Part shown: piece after piece, positions 1 to 8,573 of the stretch
Layout of the letters: each line of letters begins with the position of its first letter
Position numbering within the stretch: position 1 is the first letter of the stretch
From: Sthenelais limicola
Lineage: Eukaryota > Annelida > Polychaeta > Phyllodocida > Sigalionidae
DNA: 64,000 bases
Assembly: GCA_942159475.1 (NCBI GenBank)
Contig: OW804099.1
Coordinates: forward strand, 10,431,954 to 10,495,953
Reading direction: 5' to 3'
The notes under the pieces: model-generated
Seen by the model: the letters and a program-made list of their open reading frames with translations, nothing else
The model's database searches: none
Told to the model about the DNA's origin: nothing
Program-made: the position numbers and the translations under genes

Positions 1-95
1 TATAGCAGGCCCAAATGTATAGCTTGACTGTGCCTGTGTGCAGGAATATGCCTATGTTCCATATATTCCTGATGCCTAAACCTCAGGTTAGTTTC

Positions 96-305
96 TGTGC
101 ATTAATGATGCATTGATTCCTGATGAAAGTGAGAGGAAAATGTCTGTAGATGCTATTAAGGTGGATATCATTGCTGATTCCTATACAGTGATGTTGAAAA
201 GTGGGCAATAAATGGCGTTTTTCTCTCTATTGTGTTCTTCGATGTATCGGGTATGACATGATTGGTGCTGAGGAAGCACCCTGTTGTCTTTTTCACAGAA
301 AAAGC
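96..305. repeat. Dispersed repeat, copy 1
   Basis: This stretch recurs at 1521-1666 in the same orientation. Shared landmarks are a duplicated TGCATTAATGATGCAT palindrome, a 'GTAGATGCTATTAAGGTGG' block and a 'TGGTGCTGAGGAAGCACCCTG' hairpin-like block. The two copies differ by substitutions and indels, so this is an old duplication or two members of a repeat family. No coding function is visible. Confidence 0.7.
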
Positions 306-706
306 GGTAGTCATATCTTGTCCAGAAAAGTGTACCGCCTTGAATTGTATTGTTTTAATAGTTTGGTTATATTTCTGACCGCCTAATATTGTTTTTATAT
401 ATACAAATGAAGCATCGTCACGAAAACAGCCCTTGAAAACCAGCCGGGAATCCCGATTACTAAACTATTTCTAGCTGCTTGGCTCACGCCAGTTACGGCA
501 TGGCTCCCGAGTCCCGTTCTCGTTTGAGTTTGTCTGCTCAGGTCGTATGGGTTCCACCAACCCAACGACCAGCAGACACTATGATTTTAGCAGAAGAATC
601 TATATTTCGTTACCTTTTTAATGGAATAAATGATAATCCCGGATTTTCTACCTGCAAAAGGCTATGTCAGCTTTGTTTCTCTGATCGGAGGGCTTCCCCG
701 ACCTGC

Positions 707-808
707 CGCTATATATGACGTCATTGCGCACATGGTCACGTGACCGAATCGGATGATATGATTGGCTTAGAGTCGTAGTCGTTTCTTCCCATCTACTTCA
801 GTTTTGTT
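707..808 (+). promoter_or_regulatory. Possible host promoter (CRE, E-box, inverted CCAAT)
   Basis: Upstream of a candidate first exon lie TGACGTCA at about 716-723 (CRE), a palindromic GGTCACGTGACC around 734 containing an E-box, and ATTGGC around 760 (inverted CCAAT). These motifs within 100 bp of an ATG in GC-richer DNA look like an animal promoter. CRE motifs also occur in dispersed repeats of this window, so this could be repeat-derived instead. Confidence 0.35.
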
Positions 809-847
809 ATGGCGGCCATTGCTGAGAGCTCTCGATTCGAATCTGCG
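809..847 (+). CDS. Candidate first coding exon (13 codons) ending at a splice donor
   Basis: An ATG at 809 opens MAAIAESSRFESA and runs straight into GCG|GTAAGC, a good 5' splice site after base 847. The promoter-like motif cluster lies just upstream. No continuation exon was identified in the window and no family can be named from 13 residues. The ATGGCGGCC start also resembles a motif frequent in animal repeats, so the call is tentative. Confidence 0.3.
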
Positions 848-1520
848 GTAAGCGATAACTTTGTATTTTATCAGTAAGTAACAGATGTTCCCATTTGAAC
901 TTGGCTACCCTAGCCTCTGGACTCTAGCCTCTGGAGTTCCCAAAAAATAAAAAGCACTGAAACAGAGGTTCGGAAGACAGTGTCGGTACATAGTCGTTTA
1001 TCCTCTCGGGAGGTCAACCGGTCACGTGATTCTATAAGCATTGCAAATGCTATCCTAACGGATAGCGGTGGGTTGTGCTCGTCCAGGAAGTATACTGCTG
1101 CAAAATATTATGATTTGTATGGTTTGCTATGGTTAGGTTAGAAGAGTAAGTTCTCAGTGAAAGTAAATAAAGAAAAATGTAGGGACATGTAGCCTCCCTC
1201 CCACCCCATCCCCTCCCCCATCTATAGTACTGTGGTACGGACGGCCGTTTTCATGTGCGGACACTTGGTATTGAGCAGTCTGTAGGATCTTATTGAGTCC
1301 AGACTCAAACGACCCCCAGACAATTAGATTCAATATTTCAATGCTAAATATAGCAGTGGTAGTTGCACACATGTTGTCAACAAGTCTGACTGATATGAAC
1401 ATAGTGAGTATTGGGCACTCTATGCCAGTGTGAAACTGTGCACTATGGACCGGGAATGGCTCAACATTCAAAAGTTATGTGCATCATTGTGGTAGATAAA
1501 CATGAGCCTACCATCGTTTA
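848..1520. other. No supported gene
   Basis: Mixed-composition DNA. A 105-codon frame on the minus strand (1154-1471) has no recognisable domain, and part of it is encoded by a C-rich tract. I see no feature here that I can support. Confidence 0.5.
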
Positions 1521-1666
1521 TGTGCATTAATGATGCATCAATTCCTGATGAAATTGAGAGTAAAATGTCTGTAGATGCTATTAAGGTGGATATCATTAAT
1601 TTATCTTCGATGTATCAGGTATGACGTAATTGGTGCTGAGGAAGCACCCTGTCAGCTTTTTCATGG
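1521..1666. repeat. Dispersed repeat, copy 2
   Basis: Second copy of the repeat at 96-305, in the same orientation, lacking an internal stretch of about 60 bp present in copy 1. It leads directly into the half-site-rich repeat that follows. Confidence 0.7.
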
Positions 1667-1689
1667 AATCTGAAGATACAGTGGCAACT

Positions 1690-2175
1690 AAAACATGCCT
1701 AGTAGTAAAAATTAGACCAAAATTTTAGGTTTGACCTTGGAAATGGTTACCTTGACCTTGACTAAGGTTATTGACAGGATATCTAATGAAAGGCCTTTTA
1801 GAGCCCTGTCACATGACCTTGAGAATTATGACCTTGACCTTGACCAAGGTCATTGACAATGTATCTAATGGAAAGCCTCTCAGAGCCCTATCACATGATT
1901 AAATTGTGCATCCTACAGATAAATAGTTCCACAGATTCATACCTAAAACTTCAATTTGGACCAAATTTGATGTTTGACCTTGAAAATCGTGACCTTAACC
2001 TTGACATATGACTCTTAGAGCCATATTATTGGCTCTAAGTATGTAGCCTAGAATTAAATTGTTACACAGATACACATATCTATTACTAAAACATAAACCA
2101 AAATTTGATGTTTGTCCTTGGATATGGTGACGTTGAACTTGACCAAGGTCATTGACAAAAGGTCCGATGGAAGTG
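1690..2175. repeat. Diverged tandem repeat rich in TGACCT/AGGTCA half-sites
   Basis: About four degraded units carry a 'TTTGACCTTGGAAATGGTGAC' type core, 'TTGACCTTGACCAAGGTCA' and 'AGAGCCCTATCACATGA'. The best cores lie near 1736-1785, 1811-1855, 1976-2010 and 2128-2160. The core is built of direct and inverted AGGTCA-type half-sites, the nuclear-receptor half-site sequence. It looks like a dispersed animal repeat; regulatory activity is only a possibility. Confidence 0.6.
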
Positions 2176-2716
2176 TTGTTAGTTGAAAAAGTTGTTTCAT
2201 CAAGTCAAAATAGTCGTTTGTTGAGTTGAAATAGTCGATTGATCGTAAAGTGGAAATAGTCTGACAAAATATACAAAAAAAACTACTGAACTAGAGTTGT
2301 AGGCTATATATACATGTACACAATTCACCTAGCAATCAAAACATGGAGTTAGGTTCAGTGTCATTTAGGATCACAGTGGGAAACGCACAGGATTATTTTT
2401 CTTGGATTCAAAATTAAAACCATTCATTCTGAAGCTATTGCTTGTATAGTCCGGGAGCCAAAGGCCATTTTTGGGCTGAACCTCACATTGTCGGATAAAG
2501 TGTTTTTTTTTCTGTTTCATGTAGCCTAGGGGTAGGTGATCACAAATCAGGGGGGTGACCGTTCCCACCTATTGAGCAATTTTAGATATTAACCCTTTTA
2601 TCCCGGTCATGCCAATATACCCCAAATACAGGATTTTGTAGGATTCATAGCATTCATTTATTCTGATCTGAATAGTGCACTTTGTGACACCTTTTTGAAA
2701 TTTGGTATGCTGTTAG
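2176..2716. other. No supported gene
   Basis: AT-rich DNA with short degenerate runs such as the AGTTGAAATAGTCG repeats near 2200-2250. The minus-strand frame at 2371-2568 has no recognisable domain. Nothing else stands out. Confidence 0.5.
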
Positions 2717-3487
2717 AACAGGTCATAAGGTTTTTAAAAAATCACTGGCTACAAGTTGGGGGAGAACCCTGGTGGCCGGTAGCTGCAAAATTCAAAATGG
2801 CTCGGAAAATGGCCCAGAAAATGTATGTTTAGACACCAAGATGGTGACCCTGGGTGGCTTAGAAGCTGAGATATTGGTAGATATAGGCTTTTACATAATG
2901 GTGACCTTGAAAATCCAAGATGGCCACCATAATATACAAGAGTGGTTCATATAGAAATCATAAAGTACATGGGCAGCATGTGGGGTAAATTTGGCCCTTT
3001 AATCTATCCTCATCTATCTCAAATCTGGCCTCAAGCTACCTCACTAACACAGTTATAGTGCAAATAGCAGCTGAGATATTACATTCTTGCCCCTCAATGG
3101 CAGCCATATTGGATTTTGACCTAGAAAATGACCTCAAAAGAGAGAAATGACTTTTGAAATAGTTTCCTCACCCCTGAAAACACATTAAAACTGGTGTTAC
3201 AGAAGTATGTGTGGTTAATTGGAGCTGAGCTATGACATTCTAGTTTCATGGCAGCAGCCATGTTGGATTCTGACCTTGAAATGACCTTGAAACTCAATAC
3301 AGTCCACAGAAATGAATTTCTCATACTTAAAAACATCTGAAAAGTGGTATCACACTTGAAAATCCAGCCAGTAGAAGCCAAACTATGGTGCATTTGATGT
3401 TTGGTGGCAGCCATTTTGAATTTTGCAGCTACCGGCCACCAGGGTTTTCCCCCAACTTGTAGCCAGTGATTTTTAAAAACAAATCTC
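2717..3487. mobile_element. Foldback-type element with about 75-bp inverted ends
   Basis: The sequence at about 2728-2806 (containing ATCACTGGCTACAAGTTGGG and CTGGTGGCCGGTAGCTGC) returns as its reverse complement at about 3412-3485 with only a few mismatches. The interior has repeated 'AAGATGGCC/AAAATGGC' motifs and 'GACCTTGAAA' blocks but no transposase. This fits a non-autonomous inverted-repeat (foldback or MITE-like) element. I could not identify a target-site duplication. Confidence 0.6.
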
Positions 3488-3544
3488 AAGGTAAGGATTT
3501 AGCCCAGAACAGAAGAAGGACAGGGACGGAGGGATGAGTTGTAG

Positions 3545-3600
3545 GTTTGTTTATTCAGGGGTCCGACGTTTCAGGCTCATTAGCCCTTTATCAAGGAATA
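3545..3600 (-). ncRNA. Degenerate hammerhead-ribozyme-like motif
   Basis: On the minus strand a TTGATAAAGGGCTAATGAGC block is followed by CTGAAACGTCGGACC. This resembles the CUGAUGA - stem II - GAAA - CGUC layout of the small hammerheads reported in Penelope-like elements. The first core box differs from consensus at two positions, including the catalytically important G, so activity is doubtful. It serves mainly as a family marker. Confidence 0.4.
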
Positions 3601-3903
3601 GGGATTCATTGAGGAGATGCCTCTCACGTACAAAAATGTGCACTCTTGTTGCCAAGGTCTTTTGTTTATAGTTACCAAGTTGCCAGGATGTAGATTGTTG
3701 TTCAATTCTTGATCGGGGGTTCATGGTTAAATTTATTGGTGGGAACCCAAGTCAAGAAATGTGCACTCATTTAAACTATTGATACCGGTTTTATTAAATA
3801 TGATATTTCTTTTCCATGGCTTGTTACATTATAATCAGTGATAATCAGTTGGATAAAAATTTTTTTGCATACATAGTTGAAGTTGTAATAGGTACTAGAA
3901 TGT

Positions 3904-4773
3904 TCAATGTCTGTGTGATCTTCTGTCTTCCTGGATGTAGCCCTTATTTATCATAGTATAGTGCATGGCTCGACCCACGTCTTGGTCGATCTTATCTACC
4001 ATCATGTAAAGGGAATATAAGAACTCGTCTGCTCGAAGGTCTTTAGTGCGGCGTGTACTGTAGTGTTCACGATGATGTCTTCGTGTGTGATGGTGGTAAC
4101 GGTGTTTGCTCCTGCTTTCCTTTCTGCTGGGTATATATTCAGGAGCTTCTGGATCTGGATTTCCGCTAGGCTTGTACTCTTCTATTTCTGCGGAGTCTTT
4201 CATGGAGGTAGTGGCTGGCCGGGGAGGGTTTTTCTCTGGTGTGGTTGAAGTTACCCTATCCATGTCTTCATCGCTCTCAGTGTCACTGAGTATAAAATCG
4301 TCAGTTATGTCGATCTCGGCTTGATCGTTTAAGTCAGCTTCGTCACTTGTGGTTGATTTTGAACTGGTGGCTTCAGTGGGTGACGTTTTGGGGGTTGGAT
4401 CAGGTGTTGGTTTTGGTGTCGATGTTTTTGATGTGTGGGTAGACTCTGGTTTTGACGGAGTTTGAATGTCGTCGATCTCAATGATTTCATCAAAGGTTGG
4501 CATTGATGGGAATGCTGCTCGTGCTGAGGTGTTACTGGACGGTAGTTTGTTTGCTGCCCTTTGTGCTATGTAGTGTAATGGGTGTATGTGTGATGATTTT
4601 ACTCGCTTGGTGTTGGTTGGGTCTACTTCGTCTAATGGTATGATCTTCCTCTTTACCGGTAACTTGTTGGATTTGATTCGGTTGATCACCTGTTTTAGCT
4701 TGTCGGTTCTGTTGTCTGTGCCCTTAGGTTTACCTGACGTTACCCTTGCTTCTGCATTGGACACATTTGTCAT
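3904..4773 (-). CDS. Hypothetical 289-residue low-complexity protein, second of an overlapping pair
   Basis: The product is rich in Ser, Thr, Pro and charged residues. It has a basic N-terminal part, a long Thr/Ser/Pro region around residues 95-150, an acidic patch, a His/Arg-rich stretch near residues 220-245 and a more ordered C-terminus containing LYMMVDKIDQDVGRAM. Its ATG overlaps the stop of the upstream zinc-finger ORF as ATGA, an arrangement suited to coupled re-initiation. I recognise no family. Length and context suggest an accessory ORF of the surrounding mobile element, perhaps nucleic-acid binding given the basic tracts, but that is inference. Confidence 0.5.
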   Translation of the reverse strand: MTNVSNAEARVTSGKPKGTDNRTDKLKQVINRIKSNKLPVKRKIIPLDEVDPTNTKRVKSSHIHPLHYIAQRAANKLPSSNTSARAAFPSMPTFDEIIEIDDIQTPSKPESTHTSKTSTPKPTPDPTPKTSPTEATSSKSTTSDEADLNDQAEIDITDDFILSDTESDEDMDRVTSTTPEKNPPRPATTSMKDSAEIEEYKPSGNPDPEAPEYIPSRKESRSKHRYHHHTRRHHREHYSTRRTKDLRADEFLYSLYMMVDKIDQDVGRAMHYTMINKGYIQEDRRSHRH

Positions 4774-5093
4774 GGTTGAGGGGCATGAACGATACGGAAT
4801 CTTACTTGGTTGGGCGTCGGAATTACTGTTGGAATAGCTCTAGGTGGAGGAAGCTTTTTAGTTACTAGTTCGGGTTCAGGAGTGGAGGTGCTGTACTCAT
4901 GCTCAGAGAGCTGGTGACGTTTTAAGGTGTAGGGACGAGAGTAGGTTCTATCACACATTACACATCTCAACTTACCCTTCACGGTCTCCGTGGTGGTGTT
5001 GAATGAGTGAGATTTCTTCAGATGGGTCAGAATGGACTTGGGTTTGTCGTTAATCCATTCAGCACAGAGCGAGCATTGTTTGAAGCCTTCCAT
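4770..5093 (-). CDS. Small two-finger C2H2 zinc-finger protein
   Basis: This 107-residue ORF has two C2H2-type fingers. One is CSLC with a later H-x4-H (residues about 8-30); the second is CVMC...LKRHQLSEH (residues about 45-66), of standard spacing. The C-terminal third is Pro-rich and unstructured. It overlaps the next ORF by the four bases ATGA. Such small finger proteins commonly accompany mobile elements as DNA or RNA binders. It lies between a GIY-YIG tail and a Penelope-type 3' end, so a role in that element is plausible but unproven. Confidence 0.55.
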   Translation of the reverse strand: MEGFKQCSLCAEWINDKPKSILTHLKKSHSFNTTTETVKGKLRCVMCDRTYSRPYTLKRHQLSEHEYSTSTPEPELVTKKLPPPRAIPTVIPTPNQVRFRIVHAPQP

Positions 5094-5237
5094 GGTCAGT
5101 CCGCGTGGTGTTGTTGGTAAACAAAGCTCTGTTTACGTTCCCCAAGTGCTGAAATGTGCTCTCGACGGAGATATGTTGTTTACACAGCGTTTCTAGGTCG
5201 AACGTCATTTCCGGGTCGAGGTCAGGTCGCGACCCGG

Positions 5238-5456
5238 TCAAAGTTTAGAGTTCATGCCTTCCGGTGTGATTGTGTTGAGGACGCGTATCCATGCTTCCTC
5301 ACGTCTGAGCCTTGTGTTCTTGTTTAAGGTTGAATTATCAAAAATGTGGCAAAGGACCTCGCTGGGATCCACATCATGGTCCACGAAATGTTTTGCTGCA
5401 GGGGATTTTCGATTCTTGACACGGATATCTCTCTTGTTATCTCTCTCGAGGTCCAT
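5238..5456 (-). pseudogene. GIY-YIG endonuclease C-terminus (Penelope-like), 5'-truncated
   Basis: The frame ends with a RREEAWIRVLNTITPEGMN-type tail. This matches the C-terminal signature of GIY-YIG endonucleases fused to Penelope-like reverse transcriptases (Arg-rich, E..WI..L.T..P.G.N). The upstream part containing the GIY and YIG motifs is absent: coding begins within about 10 codons of the junction with a dispersed repeat at 5460. I therefore regard it as a broken fragment. The apparent ATG is contributed by the neighbouring repeat. Confidence 0.5.
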
Positions 5457-5459
5457 GTA

Positions 5460-5740
5460 ATGACGTCATAGCAGCAGGGAATCCACATCGCCGTATCATG
5501 AGCATGATCGGCGATGGGGTCCACACGATTAAAGCTAAAAAACGAAATGATTTAGATGCGCCGGTAGACGCCATAGGAGGGAGGGAAGCAGGTAGGGTCC
5601 TGATAGTCTTGATAGTCTTGATAGTGTTAATCGACAAAAACAATCTATATTTATGAACGTAAATGGCCCAAGACTTCTCCTCAAAAATGACATTGCCCCC
5701 CCAGTGCCCACCTGGTGCCATCATACCCTCTGGACGAACA
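5460..5740 (-). repeat. Dispersed repeat 'X', copy 1 (minus orientation)
   Basis: About 270 bp matching (in reverse) 27,073-27,302 and 56,638-56,900. Shared landmarks are CCAGAGGGTATGATGGCA, AAATATAGATTGTTTTTGT, CTTCCCTCCCTCCTATGGCG and a terminal TGACGTCA (here 5461-5468). A short tripled 'ACTATCAAG' is unique to this copy. Three copies in two orientations show it is interspersed. No protein is supported. Confidence 0.75.
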
Positions 5741-5843
5741 GCAACACTTCCGCTTTTCGCAGGAAAAGAGGCAAAAATGACCCCTATAGACCACAAAAAC
5801 CGTTGCGACCCCCATAATCGTTTTTTGCTTAGCGTCTACTGAC

Positions 5844-5987
5844 TTATTGGTTCCCCCCTTTGGGCCTATCCCTCCCCTCCCCTACTCTTGGCCCCTCCCT
5901 TCCCTCCATGCTCTCCTGGCTCTACTGGCAATTTAGTACCCTACTACCCTCCCCTGCTACCCCCTGGTGTAAACGACAGTTACTACA
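5844..5987 (-). repeat. Partial 3' LTR of element A (U3 end)
   Basis: This block is collinear with 26,704-26,847 over 144 bp with four substitutions. On the minus strand it begins TGTAGTAACTG, a TG terminus. The rest of the LTR (matching 26,264-26,703) is missing here and replaced by unrelated sequence and repeat X. A diverged relative lies near 27,800-27,945, so this is a multi-copy LTR-like sequence. Confidence 0.6.
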
Positions 5988-6001
5988 CTACCCTTTTTCT
6001 T
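5988..6001 (-). promoter_or_regulatory. Candidate polypurine tract of element A
   Basis: On the minus strand AAGAAAAAGGGTAG sits directly before the TG start of the partial 3' LTR. That is where plus-strand DNA synthesis is primed in LTR elements. Confidence 0.45.
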
Positions 6002-7728
6002 GATACGAATACAGAGGTGAAAAAAATATGAAGAATATGAAACCCAAGCCAGTAGGCCCATAAATCTACGTCAAAACAAAAAACGTCTTAATCCCTTGAA
6101 AATTTTTGCATAAGCCCTGACATCCCATGTTAAACAATAATGAAGGATAATAATTTCATAAGAAGGAGGAATGGTGTCCAACGATGCACATAACTGGTAT
6201 CCACATTTTGTCCTGGTAGTTTACAAAGTAAATCTGCTTTTCTTAACAATACTATTGCTTTCGCGCGCTAAATTTTGACTTAAAGTTAGATTTTGATTAA
6301 TAGATTTTCAAAGGCCAGAATTTTTAAAAGTTTTATCTTCGCGGGATCAATCCTGCCTCCGCGAAATACCCGAGGGTAGAGGTTAATTAAGATTACATAC
6401 ATTCGTAACTGAAGAACAATACAATAAGATTATAAGCGGAGTAAATAGTAGTGCGCCAAAGTAGCAATAAGTCCTAATAAAAGAAGAAAAATAGATATCC
6501 CCACCCGAACCGCCTCGTTCGTCGAGCAGGGATGGAGCACCGTTGAGACGAACGGTGGCCTTTAACCACCGATGGTAAATCACGCAGTTAGATTAAGTAG
6601 TCACTAAAGGGTATAGTTCGCTTATGTGTGTATATAGATAAGTATAATGGATCCACGCAGCATTCCATAGTTCAAACACAGGTTATAGATAGATATAGTT
6701 GCTCCACTGCCCTCCAGGTGGCGACTCAGATGGGACAGTCGCCCGTCAAGCATGCGGCAAGGGTCGTTGGTCGCTTGGCCGGCCCTTTCTCCATTCCCTC
6801 TGTGGCCAGGTAAGCGGCATTAGAGCTTGATCTCTTCTGTGGGGGTCTTTGGACCTCAGGGCACGCCCTCGTATCCGCCTCCTCCTACAATACAGACGTT
6901 ACCAATCTTAGTTTATTAAACATGCGGGCTATAGGCCTCTTACCTTCCCTTCCCCTCATTCACCAACAAGCTCTCCATGCATTGGCAGGACTCCTATGAC
7001 AAATGCCCTTTTGGACACAGTTCCTAAATTAATTATATATATATGATCCATTATAATCCCCCAATGAACGCCCTTTCATGCAGTACCTAATTCATTTTAC
7101 ATTCATCAGATATATTTTCCATCAGGAACATCAGGTGCTTCTGGTAGTCTATTATTACTACTTCATAAAAGGGGATACAAGTTCCCAACCACAGCAATTA
7201 GAAAACACACACGCATGCTATAATTATTTTACAGGTCAGTCACAATAAAGGGGAATTCCCCCTCTCCCTTGTTGTAGATACAAAACAATTCTATTCTATT
7301 AGGAGAACAAACACGCTTTCAATCGCGATCAGCTTTTGCCTATGCGGTACGCAAGCATAGGTGCCCTTCTTACCTTCTCAGTGTGTTGGGCCCGACATAA
7401 CTTTCCTTAGTAAATTACCTCTATGTTTTTACTTCGGGCATACAGTACGGTTCCCGGATGCATCGGGCTTGTTTTTTTTTGTTTTTTTTTGGGTTCGTTT
7501 ATTATTTTTCCTTTTATTTTTCTTATGCTTTCCTCCGGAGTGAGACGGTCAACTAACTACCCTTCCCTTGGTTCAAAAGATGATAGAGCTCACTAAACTT
7601 GCTGATGGCATTGTTAACTCTCCCACGATGATAATGACCTATTGTCTATATTACTTCCTATGCTTCATTCCCTCCATGGTTTTACCCAGGTTTTCGTCTG
7701 TTTCCCCCCCCCCCCCCTTCTCTTTATT
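6002..7728. other. Element A 3' non-coding region
   Basis: No domain-bearing ORF. The region holds a GCGCGC/CGCGAAA-type patch near 6260-6370, poly-T runs near 7470-7500 and a poly-C run near 7707-7720. It may contain 3' exon and polyadenylation signals of element A transcripts, or later insertions; I cannot tell. Confidence 0.4.
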
Positions 7729-8106
7729 TTATCGATCTGGTCCCCTATATTTATCCTCATGCGTGTAAAATTGCTTACACACGAACCTTATTGGCCATCT
7801 CCCTTTATCCTTCCTGGATGTCCCCCATGCTTCCTCTTTTGTTTGGCTAGCTTCGTCTGAGCAGCTTAATCTTGTGTTTTTATCCTTCTCCTGTACTTCT
7901 CCACTGCTATTTTCTACCAATTCTTGTCTATCTCTTATTGCCTCCTCCCAATTCTCTATGACTAGATCTTCTCTTTTAATAATACAACCTGTTGTATACC
8001 AATCGTCTTCTTCCATATTCTCCTCTTCACTGTCTAAATTTATTAGCATATGGGGGAGTTCGATCTGCTCCCTGTATTCCATCATCTCCCTTAGGCTGTC
8101 CCTCAT
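7729..8106 (-). CDS. Small acidic accessory ORF downstream of env (element A)
   Basis: A 125-residue, strongly charged protein. An N-terminal segment includes EEENMEEDDWYTTG; a middle part is rich in Glu, Lys, Gln and Ser, and the C-terminus is basic with Trp and Tyr. The start ATG follows an ATTAG that could act as a splice acceptor (minus strand, about 8108). It does not share the motifs of the six upstream accessory proteins. Its position after env and before the LTR is where complex retroviruses keep late accessory genes, but no function is inferable. It could be chance coding in purine-rich DNA. Confidence 0.4.
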   Translation of the reverse strand: MRDSLREMMEYREQIELPHMLINLDSEEENMEEDDWYTTGCIIKREDLVIENWEEAIRDRQELVENSSGEVQEKDKNTRLSCSDEASQTKEEAWGTSRKDKGRWPIRFVCKQFYTHEDKYRGPDR

Positions 8107-8573
8107 TCTAATTCTGTTTTTTTTAGTGTTTATATATTTTTTGTCCTTATTCTATTTCAGACCGTCTCACTATCCGGGTAACTTTTCTTTTTCTCTTCTT
8201 TTTTTTGTCAGGTGGTTTTTTAATACCAAATGGATTCCTTTAATTTATCCTATTCCTTCCGCATCCATGGTCTTCTGCTGCCCTATATAATACAATACAA
8301 AAACAGAGACAACTATTAGGCTTTGGCTGGAGGGCAACCCGAACATCTCGTCCCAGTTACTACTTCAGGCAGATCGATTCCTCTGTTTTTCACCTGTCAG
8401 AGTTTCTGAAATTTAACAAAGTGTAAAAATACAGATACCACTCCCCCCTCCCCTCCCTCCCCTTCCCCTCTTTTCATTAATGCGAAACATACAGGCCCTT
8501 TGTTTGCAGATCCCTGTCCCTGTCTTTGCCCCCAGACAGTGGGAAAGAAGATGGCATTAATACATTACTTACG
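8107..8573. other. Spacer between env and the acidic ORF
   Basis: Non-coding. It contains a C-rich run at about 8442-8470 (purine-rich on the element's strand) and a GTAAGT splice-donor consensus at 8572-8567, one base beyond the env stop codon. Confidence 0.5.

Larger units (their letters stand above)
3490..5458 (-). mobile_element. 3' part of a Penelope-like retroelement
   Basis: Reading on the minus strand, a truncated GIY-YIG-endonuclease-type C-terminus comes first (5456-5238), then two overlapping ORFs. The end is a hammerhead-ribozyme-like block (about 3554-3595) followed by an AATAAA signal near 3553. This order matches the 3' part of Penelope-like elements, which carry GIY-YIG endonucleases and hammerhead motifs in their terminal repeats. 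The upstream RT part is missing: the element abuts a dispersed repeat at about 5460, consistent with 5' truncation. Assignment of the two downstream ORFs to the same element is inference. Confidence 0.5.

Noticed and set aside
3121..3489. 122-codon minus-strand frame at the foldback element
   Set aside because: Part of it is the inverted repeat end itself and it contains no domain.
5254..5796. Several overlapping frames across repeat X and the GIY-YIG fragment
   Set aside because: Only the frame ending at 5238 carries a recognisable protein signature; the rest are repeat-derived or shadows.
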